From Yaniella halotolerans DSM 15476 (GTDB lineage: Bacteria; Actinomycetota; Actinomycetes; Actinomycetales; Micrococcaceae): a stretch of 64,000 nucleotides of DNA. The notes under the pieces were generated by a model. The model was not told the DNA's origin. It searched no databases and saw only the letters and a list, made by a program, of their open reading frames with translations. Below, one piece after another: positions 1 to 9,365 of this stretch. The stretch is from assembly GCF_000420805.1 (NCBI RefSeq), contig NZ_ATVQ01000002.1, positions 186,001-250,000 on the forward strand, in the 5' to 3' direction. Position 1 is the first letter of the stretch; the number at the start of each line of letters is the position of its first letter. The position numbers and the translations under genes were made by a program.

Positions 1-16
1 AAAGTTCCGTTAGAAC

Positions 17-283
17 TTAGGCATCCATTGCGTTTACGCGAGCTGCAATACCGGATTTGCGGTTAGCAGCCTGGTTACGGTGGATAGCGCCCTTGCTGAC
101 GGCTTTGTCGAGCTTACGGTCAGCAATTGAAAGAGCCTTCACCGCAGCTTCTTTATCGCCAGCGCTAACCGCTTTATTTACTTTGCGAATTACAGTCTTG
201 ACTTCAGACTTAATTGCGGTGTTGCGTTCACGACGTTTCTCGTTCGTGATTGCGCGCTTCTTCGAAGATTTTAGATTAGCCAA
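17..283 (-). CDS. rpsT: 30S ribosomal protein S20
   Basis: Primary 16S rRNA-binding protein of the small ribosomal subunit. The 88-residue product starts [10 protein letters not shown] and is rich in Lys, Arg and Ala with helical character throughout, the normal size and composition for bS20. The start codon is TTG at 283-281, with an AGGA ribosome site seven bases upstream on the minus strand. A TTG start for rpsT is also known in E. coli, where translation is autoregulated; whether that holds here is inference. The gene is divergent from lepA, as in many actinobacteria. A TAGAAT hexamer at 298-303 (minus strand) could be its -10 box. Confidence 0.97.
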   Translation of the reverse strand: MANLKSSKKRAITNEKRRERNTAIKSEVKTVIRKVNKAVSAGDKEAAVKALSIADRKLDKAVSKGAIHRNQAANRKSGIAARVNAMDA

Positions 284-621
284 TGTATGGTCCTATCATT
301 CTAAAAATTATGGGTCGGTGAGGGGTATTCTTGCCCAAGCGACTGAGCGGTGTGGGGGTACCTAGGTAAGCCTGGTCAAGAGTGCCCGTCGACCTGCGCG
401 GACACACAGCCGTCAAGTCTATCAAACCCTGGGGCGATCGGCGAATCCGCAAACAAGCGCGAGTGTTGTTTGACCGGGAAGTTCGGAATCTCACGTATTG
501 ACGCGATATGTAGTCGCCCCACGTTGTGAAACGTGAAAGAATAGAGCAACGACAAAAGCTGCTGCAATGGCAGAGCTTTCATGATCTTACAAGTCTATGA
601 AGATATCTAAGGATGGTGCAC
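284..621. other. Intergenic region between rpsT and lepA
   Basis: This 338-base divergent spacer must hold the promoters of rpsT and lepA. I see no convincing gene in it. A 68-codon minus-strand frame at 376-582 has no ribosome site and no recognisable product. No RNA gene or clear terminator is visible. Confidence 0.5.
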
Positions 622-2460
622 GTGTCGCCAGTGGCGTCCAATCCGCCTCAGCCAGGTTCTACTCATTCATCTGTGATTCGGAACTTTTGTATTGTCGCGC
701 ATATCGATCACGGCAAGTCGACGCTTGCTGACCGGATGCTACAAAGCACCAAGGTCGTCACACCTCGTGAGATGCAAAATCAATTCCTGGACAACATGGA
801 TATTGAGCGAGAGCGCGGGATCACCATCAAATCCCAAGCTGTGCGTATGCCATGGCAGGTCGGCAACGAGGACTACATTCTCAACATGATCGACACTCCT
901 GGCCACGTGGACTTTGCCTATGAGGTTTCGCGTTCGTTGGCGGCCTGTGAAGGCGCCATCCTCCTGGTAGACGCAGCCCAAGGGATCGAAGCGCAAACAC
1001 TGGCGAACCTGTACATGGCCATGGAGCACGATCTGGAAATTATTCCAGTCTTGAACAAGATCGATCTTCCAGCAGCCGAACCAGAGCGCTACGCACTGGA
1101 AATTTCCAATCTGATCGGCATCGATCCCGATGACGTGCTCAAAGTTTCAGGCAAGACTGGAGAAGGCGTCGAAGAGCTGTTGGACCGTGTCGTGCGAGAC
1201 GTGCCAGCACCATCGGGTGACGCAGAGGCCCCTGCCCGCGCTATGATTTTTGACTCGATCTACGACACCTACCGCGGTGTAATTACGTATGTTCGTATGG
1301 TTGACGGCAAACTCGAGCCACGACAGGGTATTCAAATGATGGCTACCGGGTCGACATATGAGCTGCAGGAGTCCGGAATCTATTCGCCGGATGCTATCCC
1401 AAGCAAGGGCCTCGGCGTGGGCGAAGTTGGGTATCTGATCACCGGTGTCAAAGACGTTGCCGAGTCCAAGGTCGGTGATACCGTCACGTCAAAGAAGCAG
1501 CCCGCGGAAGCACCAATCGGCGGTTACCGAGAACCTCAGCCCATGGTTTTCTCCGGCCTGTATCCAATCGATGGTTCGGATTATCCTGCACTTCGTGAAG
1601 CGCTCGAGAAATTGCAGCTCAACGATGCTGCCCTCTCGTATGAACCTGAGACGTCGGTGGCACTTGGCTTCGGATTCCGTGTCGGATTCTTGGGCCTATT
1701 GCACCTCGAAATCGTCCGTGAGCGGCTTGAGCGCGAATATAATCTGGACCTGATTTCCACTGCACCGAACGTCATTTATAACGTCACGACTGAAGACGGG
1801 ACCGTCGTTCGTGTCACGAATCCCTCAGAGTTTCCAGAAGGAAAAATCACCGAAGTAGACGAGCCTATGGCGATGGCAACAGTGATTGTGCCGTCAGAAT
1901 TCATCGGTTCGGTAATGGAGTTGTCGCAGAATAAACGCGGCCAACTCAGCGGTATGGATTACTTGTCGGAAGAGCGCGTCGAAATTCGCTACTGGATCCC
2001 TCTGGCAGAGATCGTATTTGACTACTTTGATCTCTTGAAATCCCGTACTAAGGGCTATGCGTCACTGAACTGGCATCGTGACGGCTCACAAATTGCTGAC
2101 CTGGTCAAAGTCGACATCCTGCTTCAGGGTGACGCAGTAGATGCATTCTCCGCCATTACACACCGTGACCACGCATATAGTTATGGTGTAAAAATGACTT
2201 CGAAACTGAAGGAACTGATCCCACGCCAGCAATTTGAGGTTCCCATCCAGGCGGCCATTGGCTCTCGGATCATCGCTAGAGAGAACATTCGGGCGATTCG
2301 TAAAGATGTGCTTTCGAAGTGTTACGGTGGCGACATTTCTCGTAAGCGCAAGTTGCTTGAGAAGCAGAAGGAAGGCAAAAAGCGGATGAAGATGGTGGGT
2401 ACCGTTGAAGTTCCGCAAGAGGCCTTTATTGCAGCTCTGTCGACCGATACGGATACTTAA
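622..2460 (+). CDS. lepA: Elongation factor 4 (translation back-translocase LepA)
   Basis: Ribosome-dependent GTPase of the EF-G-like family that acts on stalled or mistranslocated ribosomes. The G1 motif [10 protein letters not shown]3 DTPGHVDF and G4 NKID are all present near the N-terminus, followed by the EF-G-like domains and the LepA-specific C-terminal region ([20 protein letters not shown]). The length of 612 residues is normal. An upstream ATG at 613 is in frame, but the AAGGA ribosome site (609-613) abuts it; GTG at 622, eight bases after that site, is better placed and is the start chosen. The stop lies six bases before the hemW start, so the two genes are probably cotranscribed. 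Confidence 0.97.
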   Translation: MSPVASNPPQPGSTHSSVIRNFCIVAHIDHGKSTLADRMLQSTKVVTPREMQNQFLDNMDIERERGITIKSQAVRMPWQVGNEDYILNMIDTPGHVDFAYEVSRSLAACEGAILLVDAAQGIEAQTLANLYMAMEHDLEIIPVLNKIDLPAAEPERYALEISNLIGIDPDDVLKVSGKTGEGVEELLDRVVRDVPAPSGDAEAPARAMIFDSIYDTYRGVITYVRMVDGKLEPRQGIQMMATGSTYELQESGIYSPDAIPSKGLGVGEVGYLITGVKDVAESKVGDTVTSKKQPAEAPIGGYREPQPMVFSGLYPIDGSDYPALREALEKLQLNDAALSYEPETSVALGFGFRVGFLGLLHLEIVRERLEREYNLDLISTAPNVIYNVTTEDGTVVRVTNPSEFPEGKITEVDEPMAMATVIVPSEFIGSVMELSQNKRGQLSGMDYLSEERVEIRYWIPLAEIVFDYFDLLKSRTKGYASLNWHRDGSQIADLVKVDILLQGDAVDAFSAITHRDHAYSYGVKMTSKLKELIPRQQFEVPIQAAIGSRIIARENIRAIRKDVLSKCYGGDISRKRKLLEKQKEGKKRMKMVGTVEVPQEAFIAALSTDTDT

Positions 2461-2466
2461 ACGATC

Positions 2467-3723
2467 TTGAATACAACTGATTCGCCACCCAGCACGGGCA
2501 TGCTCCCCGATTTTGTTGCGGCTGCGGTAAACGGCAGTGATCGGACATTTTCCCTGTATGTGCACGTGCCATTTTGCAGCAGCCGCTGCGGGTACTGTGA
2601 CTTCAACACCTATATCTCCCCAGACCTTGGTCCTGGAGCATCACATGAAAGTTATGCTGACTCTGCCATCAAGGAACTCGAATTCGCGGCTGACGCGATG
2701 GAGAAATCAGGCGTTGCGGCAAAGCCGTTGCATTCGGTATTTTTTGGCGGTGGTACGCCGACTCTCCTGCAGGCCACTGATCTGACTCGCATCCTGCAAC
2801 GCGCCGAGCAGTTGTTTGGGATCGAAGATGCCGCAGAAATTACGACCGAAGCGAACCCAGATTCGCTGAGTCTGGATGCCGTGCAGAGACTGGCAGATGG
2901 TGGATTTAACCGCATATCCATGGGGATGCAGTCCTCCGTCAGTCATGTACTGCAAGTGTTGGAACGGACACACAACCCAGACAATGTAGAGATAGCCGCC
3001 GGGTGGATCCGTGACTCCGGCCTCGAAATGTCCTTAGACCTCATTTTTGGCACGCCAGGGGAATCTATAGCGGACTGGAAGCGATCGCTGGATGCCGTCT
3101 TAACGTTGGAACCAGATCACGTCTCGGCTTACGGGCTGATTGTCGAAGACGGCACAAAACTCGCCGCTCAAATTCGACGCGGTGTCTATCCAAATACCGA
3201 CCCGGATGATCAAGCTGACAAGTACCTCTTAACGGAGAGGCGCCTTGCGGCCGCCGGTTATCGATGGTATGAAATCTCAAATTGGGCTTACGACCCTCAC
3301 GACGAGGGCATTCACCAATCCCAACATAATCTTGCTTACTGGCGTGACCAGGACTGGTGGGGGATTGGGCCAGGAGCTCATTCTCATATGGCGGGTTTAC
3401 GATGGTGGAACGCCAAACATCCGGCCGCCTATGCGTCTCGTGTACTGGCGAATAAGTCACCCGCCATCGGCCATGAGATTCCAGACAGCGATGCAAGATT
3501 GCTCGAGAAAATCATGCTCGGGGTACGGCTAGCAGAAGGTCTTGATATCGAGGAACTAGCGGCCCAAAATAAAGAGGCTGCAGCGCTGGTGCAACGCGAA
3601 GCCAAAGTCTTAGGTGCTCAGGAACTGATTGAATCGTCAGCTTTAGAGAACGGCAAGATCGTGCCGACACTAAAAGGTCGCCTTTTAGACGATGCCATTA
3701 CTCGCAGACTCGCCGGCTTCTAA
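2467..3723 (+). CDS. hemW: Radical SAM heme chaperone HemW (coproporphyrinogen III oxidase-like)
   Basis: Radical SAM protein of the HemW family, thought to bind heme and deliver it to apoproteins. The 4Fe-4S motif CSSRCGYCDF sits near residue 37, followed by the FFGGGTP SAM-binding strand and the C-terminal HNLAYW segment typical of HemW/HemN. Length is 418 residues. The true oxygen-independent oxidase HemN has an additional N-terminal Cys that decides its activity; HemW-type proteins are usually misnamed HemN. The start is a TTG at 2467 with weak ribosome site; ATG at 2500 is an alternative that would keep all motifs. It follows lepA by six bases. Confidence 0.93.
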   Translation: MNTTDSPPSTGMLPDFVAAAVNGSDRTFSLYVHVPFCSSRCGYCDFNTYISPDLGPGASHESYADSAIKELEFAADAMEKSGVAAKPLHSVFFGGGTPTLLQATDLTRILQRAEQLFGIEDAAEITTEANPDSLSLDAVQRLADGGFNRISMGMQSSVSHVLQVLERTHNPDNVEIAAGWIRDSGLEMSLDLIFGTPGESIADWKRSLDAVLTLEPDHVSAYGLIVEDGTKLAAQIRRGVYPNTDPDDQADKYLLTERRLAAAGYRWYEISNWAYDPHDEGIHQSQHNLAYWRDQDWWGIGPGAHSHMAGLRWWNAKHPAAYASRVLANKSPAIGHEIPDSDARLLEKIMLGVRLAEGLDIEELAAQNKEAAALVQREAKVLGAQELIESSALENGKIVPTLKGRLLDDAITRRLAGF

Positions 3724-3732
3724 ACAGCAGCG

Positions 3733-4122
3733 CTAGCGAATGATACGTAAGTTAAAGGGGTACCGGTATGGTCGACCTTTATTGACCTCGATGCCTGCGA
3801 TAACACCAGAGATGGTCATGAAGACCCATAGCAAGACTGCCACAACACCGAAGATCGCGCCCATAATCGGCAAGAACGCCAAAATGTTCATGGCCACGCC
3901 CACCACGGTTAACGGCAAGGTGAAGTTCAGCGCCTCTTTAGATTCTTGCTCAGAAAACGGTCCCCGTGACCGAAACACAATGAACACGACGAGCGACGGG
4001 ACGAAGCCCAAAAATGCACCGAAATGAGCAACAGTAGCCCACTGTCGGTCCTCCGATGGCGTCAGCGGCCTGCGCGAGATGGTTTCGCTGCCTTGTCCTG
4101 AGGCGCCAGGGGTTTGTGCCAC
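3733..4122 (-). CDS. DUF4870 (Tic20-like) small membrane protein
   Basis: A 129-residue protein with a short hydrophilic N-terminus and then three hydrophobic segments (about residues 30-48, 68-88 and 90-113). The pattern of a WATVAHFGAF helix, a SKEALNF loop and a hairpin of two further helices is that of the DUF4870/Tic20-like family, which has no established function in bacteria. It is convergent with hemW, whose stop is nine bases away, and has its own start upstream of the DUF3097 gene. Confidence 0.85.
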   Translation of the reverse strand: MAQTPGASGQGSETISRRPLTPSEDRQWATVAHFGAFLGFVPSLVVFIVFRSRGPFSEQESKEALNFTLPLTVVGVAMNILAFLPIMGAIFGVVAVLLWVFMTISGVIAGIEVNKGRPYRYPFNLRIIR

Positions 4123-4245
4123 GTTATGCTCCCTTTACAGTCGATTCAGCCACATGAAATTTTGCTGAGACAGACAATACGTTAACAGTGTAGACCCGTT
4201 CTGCTGCTAAAGACGGTAGATCAGCGTGGTTCGGTAGAAATTCCG

Positions 4246-5094
4246 CTAATCGTGTACAGTCACGAAGTCGATCATGTGCTCGACGCGTCCCAAGAGTGCT
4301 GCCTCAAGGTCGGAGAAATTATTCACTCGTGACAGAAGTTTTTTCCACCCCAAACCGATATCTTTGGCACTCTGATTTGGCAGCCCGAGCCGAGCCAGCA
4401 TTCCGGTCTTCCAGTCTTCAGAACGTGGGATCTGCGGCCAGGCTTTAATGCCGATAACCTCGGGTTTAATGGCTTGCCAGATGTCCACGTATGGGTGGCC
4501 GACAATCAAGACATTGTCTTGGGCGCCTGGCACCTTCATTGCGTCAGTGGCTATGCGTTCTTCTTTGGAACCTGACACGAGATGATCCAATAGTATGGCA
4601 AGTCGTCGGCTTTTCTGCGGCTTAAAGGCCGAGACGGCACCAGCAAGATCATCAATACCGTGCAAAGGCTCGACAACGATGCCTTCGACTCTCAGATCAT
4701 CTCCCCAGATTTTCTCGACAAGCTCGGCATCGTGTATGCCTTCTACCCAAATGCGGGAAGCTTTCGCGACCTGTGCCGGTTGAGCACTGACCGTGCGGGA
4801 TCCAGAAGCCGTACGTTGTTGAGTAGGTTTTTGCTGGCGTTGCGGGGGTAAAAGTTCAATAGCTCGCCCGTCAACCATGAAGCCCAACCCCAAGGGGAAG
4901 GATCGCGTAGCACCGTTGCGGCCCTCGAGGACCACCAGGTGTATGCCGCCAGATTTTTCGATGCGGGTCACGGCGCCGGTAAAACCTGAAGCAGCGTCTT
5001 CAATAACTAGGCCTCTACTCGCGGGAACTTTCTCCGGCCGTGTACTTGGCTTTGGTCCCGTGACGTTCCCCGGTCCCCACTGATCCCAATTCAT
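4246..5094 (-). CDS. DUF3097 family protein
   Basis: Conserved actinobacterial protein of unknown function, 282 residues from the chosen start. The N-terminus MNWDQWGPGNVT matches the usual beginning of the family, and an AGAAG ribosome site precedes this ATG at 5094; an in-frame ATG 45 bases upstream is less likely. Visible parts are an N-terminal beta-rich segment, a low-complexity Gln/Pro/Thr linker (about 95-120) and a C-terminal half containing WVEGIHDAELVEKIWGDDL and ILLDHLVSGSKEE. That half resembles a TOPRIM-like fold as found in nucleic-acid enzymes, which is inference. It lies divergent to hrcA. Confidence 0.9.
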   Translation of the reverse strand: MNWDQWGPGNVTGPKPSTRPEKVPASRGLVIEDAASGFTGAVTRIEKSGGIHLVVLEGRNGATRSFPLGLGFMVDGRAIELLPPQRQQKPTQQRTASGSRTVSAQPAQVAKASRIWVEGIHDAELVEKIWGDDLRVEGIVVEPLHGIDDLAGAVSAFKPQKSRRLAILLDHLVSGSKEERIATDAMKVPGAQDNVLIVGHPYVDIWQAIKPEVIGIKAWPQIPRSEDWKTGMLARLGLPNQSAKDIGLGWKKLLSRVNNFSDLEAALLGRVEHMIDFVTVHD

Positions 5095-5206
5095 CTTCTT
5101 CTCATGCCTTCCTGGTGCGGTCTCATCAGAGGCTACCAAAGGTGGATCAGTCGTCAGCGAAGAACCCGCTGCTAATTCTGTATCAATAAAGCCTGACCAG
5201 CTACGA

Positions 5207-5233
5207 TTAGCACTAAGCTGGTGACAGTGCTAA
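5207..5233 (+). promoter_or_regulatory. CIRCE operator (HrcA binding site)
   Basis: Inverted repeat TTAGCACT, an 11-base centre (5215-5225), then AGTGCTAA. The published consensus is TTAGCACTC-N9-GAGTGCTAA; the eight outer bases of each arm match and the innermost pair is A/C instead of C/G. It lies 19 bases upstream of the hrcA start, where HrcA would autoregulate hrcA and dnaJ transcription in response to heat or misfolded protein. Confidence 0.92.
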
Positions 5234-5252
5234 TTTTTTGTGGGGAGGGTAG

Positions 5253-6266
5253 ATGACTGATCAACCACGTCGGATGAAAGTATTGCAAGCCATAGTCGAG
5301 GACTATGTTGCTTCTCGGGAACCCGTAGGTTCAAAAGCGCTCGTCGAGCGTCATAACCTCGGCGTCTCGTCAGCAACGGTGCGCAATGACATGTCAGACC
5401 TCGAAGACGACGGGCTTATCGCTGCCCCGCATACGTCCTCTGGGCGAATCCCCACCGATAAGGGCTATCGTTATTTCGTAGACCGAATCTCTGAGGTCCG
5501 CCCATTATCAACGGCAGAGCGACGGGCCGTGCAAACCCTGTTGGATAACTCTGATGACATGGACGACATCATGGGCTCCACCGTTCAAGTCTTATCGCAG
5601 CTGACCCGTCAGGTTGCCGTGATTCAGTATCCCCAACTGGACTCTTCGGTGATACGCCGCGTCGAATTTGTCGTGTTGTCTGAACATCGGCTCCTCGTGG
5701 TGCTGATTCTTTCTACCGGCCGTGTGGACCAACGTGTCGTACATATAAATGAGCCAGTTAAACAGCCCTCTCTCGATGTACTGGCACAACTCTTCATGCA
5801 GTACTTGGATAACGTGAGTCCATACAGCTTGCAGCAGGCATTTGCAGAGATGCAATCGGTTATTCCTCACGAGTATCAAGCTTTGGCAAAGTCGCTAAGT
5901 GACGCCTTGCATCTGTTGGCGGATGCGGGACACCAGGATCGTATTTTGTTAGCCGGAACAGCAAATTTGGCGCGCTCCCCGCAGGATTTTAGTCATTCAA
6001 TAGGACCGATACTTGAGGCTTTAGAAGAACAAGTCGTGCTACTAAAATTACTCACTGAAATGGAGCAAGACGCGCACGGATTATCAGTACGCATCGGGGA
6101 TGAAAACTTCGGTTCACTGGGGGATGCCTCAGTGGTAGCTGCTGGCTATGGGCCTGGCGCCGCCGCAAAAATTGGTGTTGTAGGTCCCACACGGATGGAC
6201 TATCCCTCGACCATGTCTGCGGTACGCGCCATCGCTCGTTATCTGTCGAGGATTTTGACGAGCTAG
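5253..6266 (+). CDS. hrcA: Heat-inducible transcriptional repressor HrcA
   Basis: Repressor of class I heat-shock genes that binds CIRCE operators and needs GroEL for full activity. The 337-residue protein has the N-terminal winged helix (about 1-75, with the VGSKALVERHNLGVSSATVR helix-turn-helix), followed by the effector and inserted dimerising domains. The start is ATG with a GGAGGG ribosome site. A CIRCE element sits just upstream, so it most likely represses itself. dnaJ follows after 80 bases, the usual actinobacterial order. Confidence 0.97.
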   Translation: MTDQPRRMKVLQAIVEDYVASREPVGSKALVERHNLGVSSATVRNDMSDLEDDGLIAAPHTSSGRIPTDKGYRYFVDRISEVRPLSTAERRAVQTLLDNSDDMDDIMGSTVQVLSQLTRQVAVIQYPQLDSSVIRRVEFVVLSEHRLLVVLILSTGRVDQRVVHINEPVKQPSLDVLAQLFMQYLDNVSPYSLQQAFAEMQSVIPHEYQALAKSLSDALHLLADAGHQDRILLAGTANLARSPQDFSHSIGPILEALEEQVVLLKLLTEMEQDAHGLSVRIGDENFGSLGDASVVAAGYGPGAAAKIGVVGPTRMDYPSTMSAVRAIARYLSRILTS

Positions 6267-6346
6267 CCTTAGCCAAGATAATGGACTTTGACCACAACAC
6301 GGTTTCAAGCGCCGGATGCTTGAACTGAAAGGAATACGACCAACAA

Positions 6347-7486
6347 GTGGCACAAGATTACTATCAGATCCTGGGTGTCGAACGTGACGCCACAGCACAA
6401 GAGGTCAAAAAGGCCTACCGTAAAAAGGCCCGTGAACTTCACCCGGATCACAATCCTACTGACGAAGCGGCCGAAGAGTTCAAAACGGTCACCCATGCAT
6501 ACGAAGTTCTCTCAAATGCTGAGAAGCGTCGTAATTATGATGCAACCGGTCACGAAGATGGACGACGTGCCGGGTTCGGGGGCGCCGGCGGTGGCTTTGG
6601 CGGGTTCTCCGACATTTTCGAGACGTTCTTCGGCGGAGGTGGCGGAGGCGGTCCCATGTCCCGCGCCCGACGTGGCCAGGACGCGCTGATCGCTACGCAC
6701 ATTGATCTCGAGGACGCAGTGTTCGGAACCGAGCAAACGATCGATGTCGAGACTGCTGTTCGTTGTGATCGCTGTGACGGTGCGGCCATGGAACCGGGAA
6801 CGCACCCAGAGACGTGCACGACATGTCGTGGTGCAGGACAAATTTCGCGTCCGGTTGACTCCATCCTGGGCCGTATGATGACGACTGAGGCGTGCCCAAC
6901 ATGCCGTGGCTTCGGTGATGTCATTACCGATCCTTGTGGCAAATGTTCCGGTCAGGGCCGTGTTCGTGAGCGGGTTTCCTTCACCGTCAAAATCCCAGCG
7001 GGTGTTCGTGACGGTACGCGCATTCAACTTGCCGGTCGAGGCGAAGCAGGTGTCGCAGGTGGACCAAACGGCGACCTATATCTAGAAATCCGAGTTCGCG
7101 ACCATGATGTCTTCACCCGTGAAGGCGATAATCTCCATGCCACAATGGCCGTCCCCATGACTGCTGCGTCACTGGGCACGAAGATTAAAGTTGAGACCTT
7201 TGACGGCGAGGAAACATTCACCGTTGAACCCGGCACTCAGTCTGGCCATGTGATCACCATGAAGGGCTTGGGGGCACATCGTCTCCAGGGCACCGGGCGT
7301 GGCGACATGAAGATCATGCTGAACGTCACCACTCCAACCAAACTCGATGATGAACAACGTGAACTCATGGCTCAGCTTGCCGAACTTCGTGCAGAAGACG
7401 TAGCCAACGGCGAGATCGAATCCCGAGGTTTTTTCTCACGCCTAAAAACCGGATTCGACAACATGTTTTCGCACGATGAATCGTGA
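6347..7486 (+). CDS. dnaJ: Molecular chaperone DnaJ (type I, zinc finger)
   Basis: Hsp70 cochaperone that stimulates DnaK ATP hydrolysis and delivers unfolded protein. The J domain occupies residues 1-70 with the HPD motif (ELHPDHNP), followed by a Gly/Phe-rich stretch (about 75-105), then the zinc-finger region with four Cys-pair motifs (CDRC, CTTC, CPTC, CGKC) and the C-terminal substrate domains. Length is 379 residues. The start is GTG at 6347 with AAAGGAA upstream. It overlaps rsmE by four bases (GTGA), implying translational coupling. Confidence 0.97.
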   Translation: MAQDYYQILGVERDATAQEVKKAYRKKARELHPDHNPTDEAAEEFKTVTHAYEVLSNAEKRRNYDATGHEDGRRAGFGGAGGGFGGFSDIFETFFGGGGGGGPMSRARRGQDALIATHIDLEDAVFGTEQTIDVETAVRCDRCDGAAMEPGTHPETCTTCRGAGQISRPVDSILGRMMTTEACPTCRGFGDVITDPCGKCSGQGRVRERVSFTVKIPAGVRDGTRIQLAGRGEAGVAGGPNGDLYLEIRVRDHDVFTREGDNLHATMAVPMTAASLGTKIKVETFDGEETFTVEPGTQSGHVITMKGLGAHRLQGTGRGDMKIMLNVTTPTKLDDEQRELMAQLAELRAEDVANGEIESRGFFSRLKTGFDNMFSHDES

Positions 7487-8232
7487 CACATCCACTGTTC
7501 TATAGTCCCGAAGTGACGGGTGCGACCGCCCAACAAGCGGTGGCCTTGGACCCTGCTGCTTCGGGGCACGCGGTTCGTTCCCAGCGCCTGGACGTCGGGG
7601 ATCAGGTACTGATCTCCGACGGGTTGGGTACCCTGGCTGAGGGAGTGCTGGAAGACGCAAATCCCCAGCACGCCACCATACGAATTCAAACGGTCACAGT
7701 GGCGCAGTCACACAAGATACAGGTAAATCTCGTGCAAGCCCTAGCCAAAGGCGATCGTGATTTATTAGCCGCAGAAATGGCGACTGAAATCGGTGTTGAC
7801 AGCGTTATCCCGTGGCAAGCCCGGCGTTCCATTGTGCGGTTCCGCCCCGAGCGGCTGCAGAAAACTTTGGCTAAGTGGGAAGCTAAACTCAAAGCTGCCG
7901 CACAACAGGCACGTCGCCCCTACATCCCAACGTTGGGAGAACCGGTCGTTGCTGAAGACATCGCCGCTCTCCACTCGCCGCAGGATCGTAACTATGTGAT
8001 TGTGCTGCACGAGGATGGCGACGAAAATCTGGCTCACGTCGTGGAATCACTACCAGATGTTAAAACGCTTCACCTTGTAGTGGGCCCTGAGGGCGGTGTT
8101 TCGCCAGAAGAGCTCGACGCCGTGATCGCTGCTGGCGGCTCCGCAGTCAGAATTGGTTCCAATGTGATGCGAGCATCCACGGCAGGACCTGTCGCTGTAG
8201 CGATACTCAATCAGCTCTTCAACCGGTGGTAA
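7483..8232 (+). CDS. rsmE: 16S rRNA m3U1498 methyltransferase RsmE
   Basis: SPOUT-class methyltransferase that makes N3-methyluridine 1498 in 16S rRNA using SAM. The 249-residue product has the N-terminal PUA-like domain and the C-terminal trefoil-knot core, seen in LVVGPEGGVSPEEL and IGSNVMRASTAGPVA. The start GTG overlaps the dnaJ stop in GTGA, the order dnaJ-rsmE being common in Gram-positive bacteria. Confidence 0.95.
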   Translation: MTHPLFYSPEVTGATAQQAVALDPAASGHAVRSQRLDVGDQVLISDGLGTLAEGVLEDANPQHATIRIQTVTVAQSHKIQVNLVQALAKGDRDLLAAEMATEIGVDSVIPWQARRSIVRFRPERLQKTLAKWEAKLKAAAQQARRPYIPTLGEPVVAEDIAALHSPQDRNYVIVLHEDGDENLAHVVESLPDVKTLHLVVGPEGGVSPEELDAVIAAGGSAVRIGSNVMRASTAGPVAVAILNQLFNRW

Positions 8233-8339
8233 TCAGGCAAGATGTGGGAATTCACCGGTGTGAGTGGAGAACCGTGGACCTGTTTGATCGCCAGGCACTA
8301 GACTGAGTCCTAAGGAACTAACGTAGTAATGGAGTCAAC

Positions 8340-9359
8340 CTGACAGAACGCAGCGAAGCTAACCGTAAGAGTCGGCAAGTCATCACTTTCAACTCGCAGA
8401 GCGACATGGTGCAAACCTTCGGTCCCTCAGATATGTTGCTGCGCGTTGTCGAAGGGGTCTATCCCGGTCTGAAACTCTTAGTTCGTGATCAACAGCTGGA
8501 ACTCGAAGGCCACCCAGATGACGTTTCTGAAACAGTCGAGATCATTAACGACCTTCGAGCTGTCGCGCGTGCCGGTACGACAATTGGCCCAGAAATAATC
8601 GAGGCCAGCATCTCAGGCGTACGAGCGTTTCAAGACAATACTTCGGGTAGTGGCCCAGCTGAGTTGATCGTTGCATCGCAGGGCAAGAAGATTCGACCTA
8701 AGACTGATAATCAGAAGGTCTACGTTAACGCGATCAATAATAATACGGTTGTTTTTGGTGTTGGTCCGGCAGGAACCGGCAAAACCTATTTGGCCATGGC
8801 CAAAGCCATTCAAGCCCTCCAGGCGCGCGAAGTGAACCGCATTATCCTTACTCGGCCAGCAGTTGAAGCAGGGGAGTCGTTGGGGTATCTACCGGGTTCT
8901 CTGAGCGAAAAAATCGACCCGTATCTGCGCCCACTGTATGATGCGCTGCACGAAATGATAGAACCGGATACCATCCCGCATCTCATTGAAGTCGGAACCA
9001 TCGAGGTCGCGCCCTTGGCCTATATGCGTGGCCGCACACTCAACGATGCGTTTATTATTCTTGATGAAGCTCAGAACACTTCAGCCGAACAAATGAAAAT
9101 GTTCCTGACCCGACTCGGGTTCAACTCCCACATGGTTATCACCGGCGACGCATCCCAAGTGGACCTGCCTCGCGGTACGGATTCTGGACTCGCCCAAGCG
9201 ATCGAGTACCTCGACGGCATCGACGATATCGCTATCGTCAAACTAAGATCATCCGACGTTGTGCGCCACAACTTGGTCTCCAGAATTGTGGATGCATACG
9301 ATCGACACCAACCAGAACCTACCCGTCCGCAGCGGGCAGGGAGAAACCGAAACCGATAG
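8340..9359 (+). CDS. phoH: PhoH family ATPase
   Basis: Cytoplasmic P-loop ATPase of the PhoH/PhoL family, often found beside ybeY and tied to RNA metabolism. Walker A is GPAGTGKTYLAMAKA and Walker B is FIILDEAQN; the C-terminus is basic. The first canonical start is ATG at 8406, but it has no ribosome site, and the open frame continues upstream through codons for RQVITFNSQSD, which resemble the N-terminus of other Micrococcales PhoH proteins. The only plausible start there is CTG at 8340, preceded by GGAG at 8331-8334. I annotate 339 residues from CTG; the conservative call is 317 residues from 8406. ybeY follows six bases after the stop. Confidence 0.9.
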   Translation: MTERSEANRKSRQVITFNSQSDMVQTFGPSDMLLRVVEGVYPGLKLLVRDQQLELEGHPDDVSETVEIINDLRAVARAGTTIGPEIIEASISGVRAFQDNTSGSGPAELIVASQGKKIRPKTDNQKVYVNAINNNTVVFGVGPAGTGKTYLAMAKAIQALQAREVNRIILTRPAVEAGESLGYLPGSLSEKIDPYLRPLYDALHEMIEPDTIPHLIEVGTIEVAPLAYMRGRTLNDAFIILDEAQNTSAEQMKMFLTRLGFNSHMVITGDASQVDLPRGTDSGLAQAIEYLDGIDDIAIVKLRSSDVVRHNLVSRIVDAYDRHQPEPTRPQRAGRNRNR

Positions 9360-9365
9360 GTCAAC

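Noticed and set aside
376-582. 68-codon minus-strand frame between rpsT and lepA
   Set aside because: No ribosome site, no recognisable product, and no similarity to proteins expected there.
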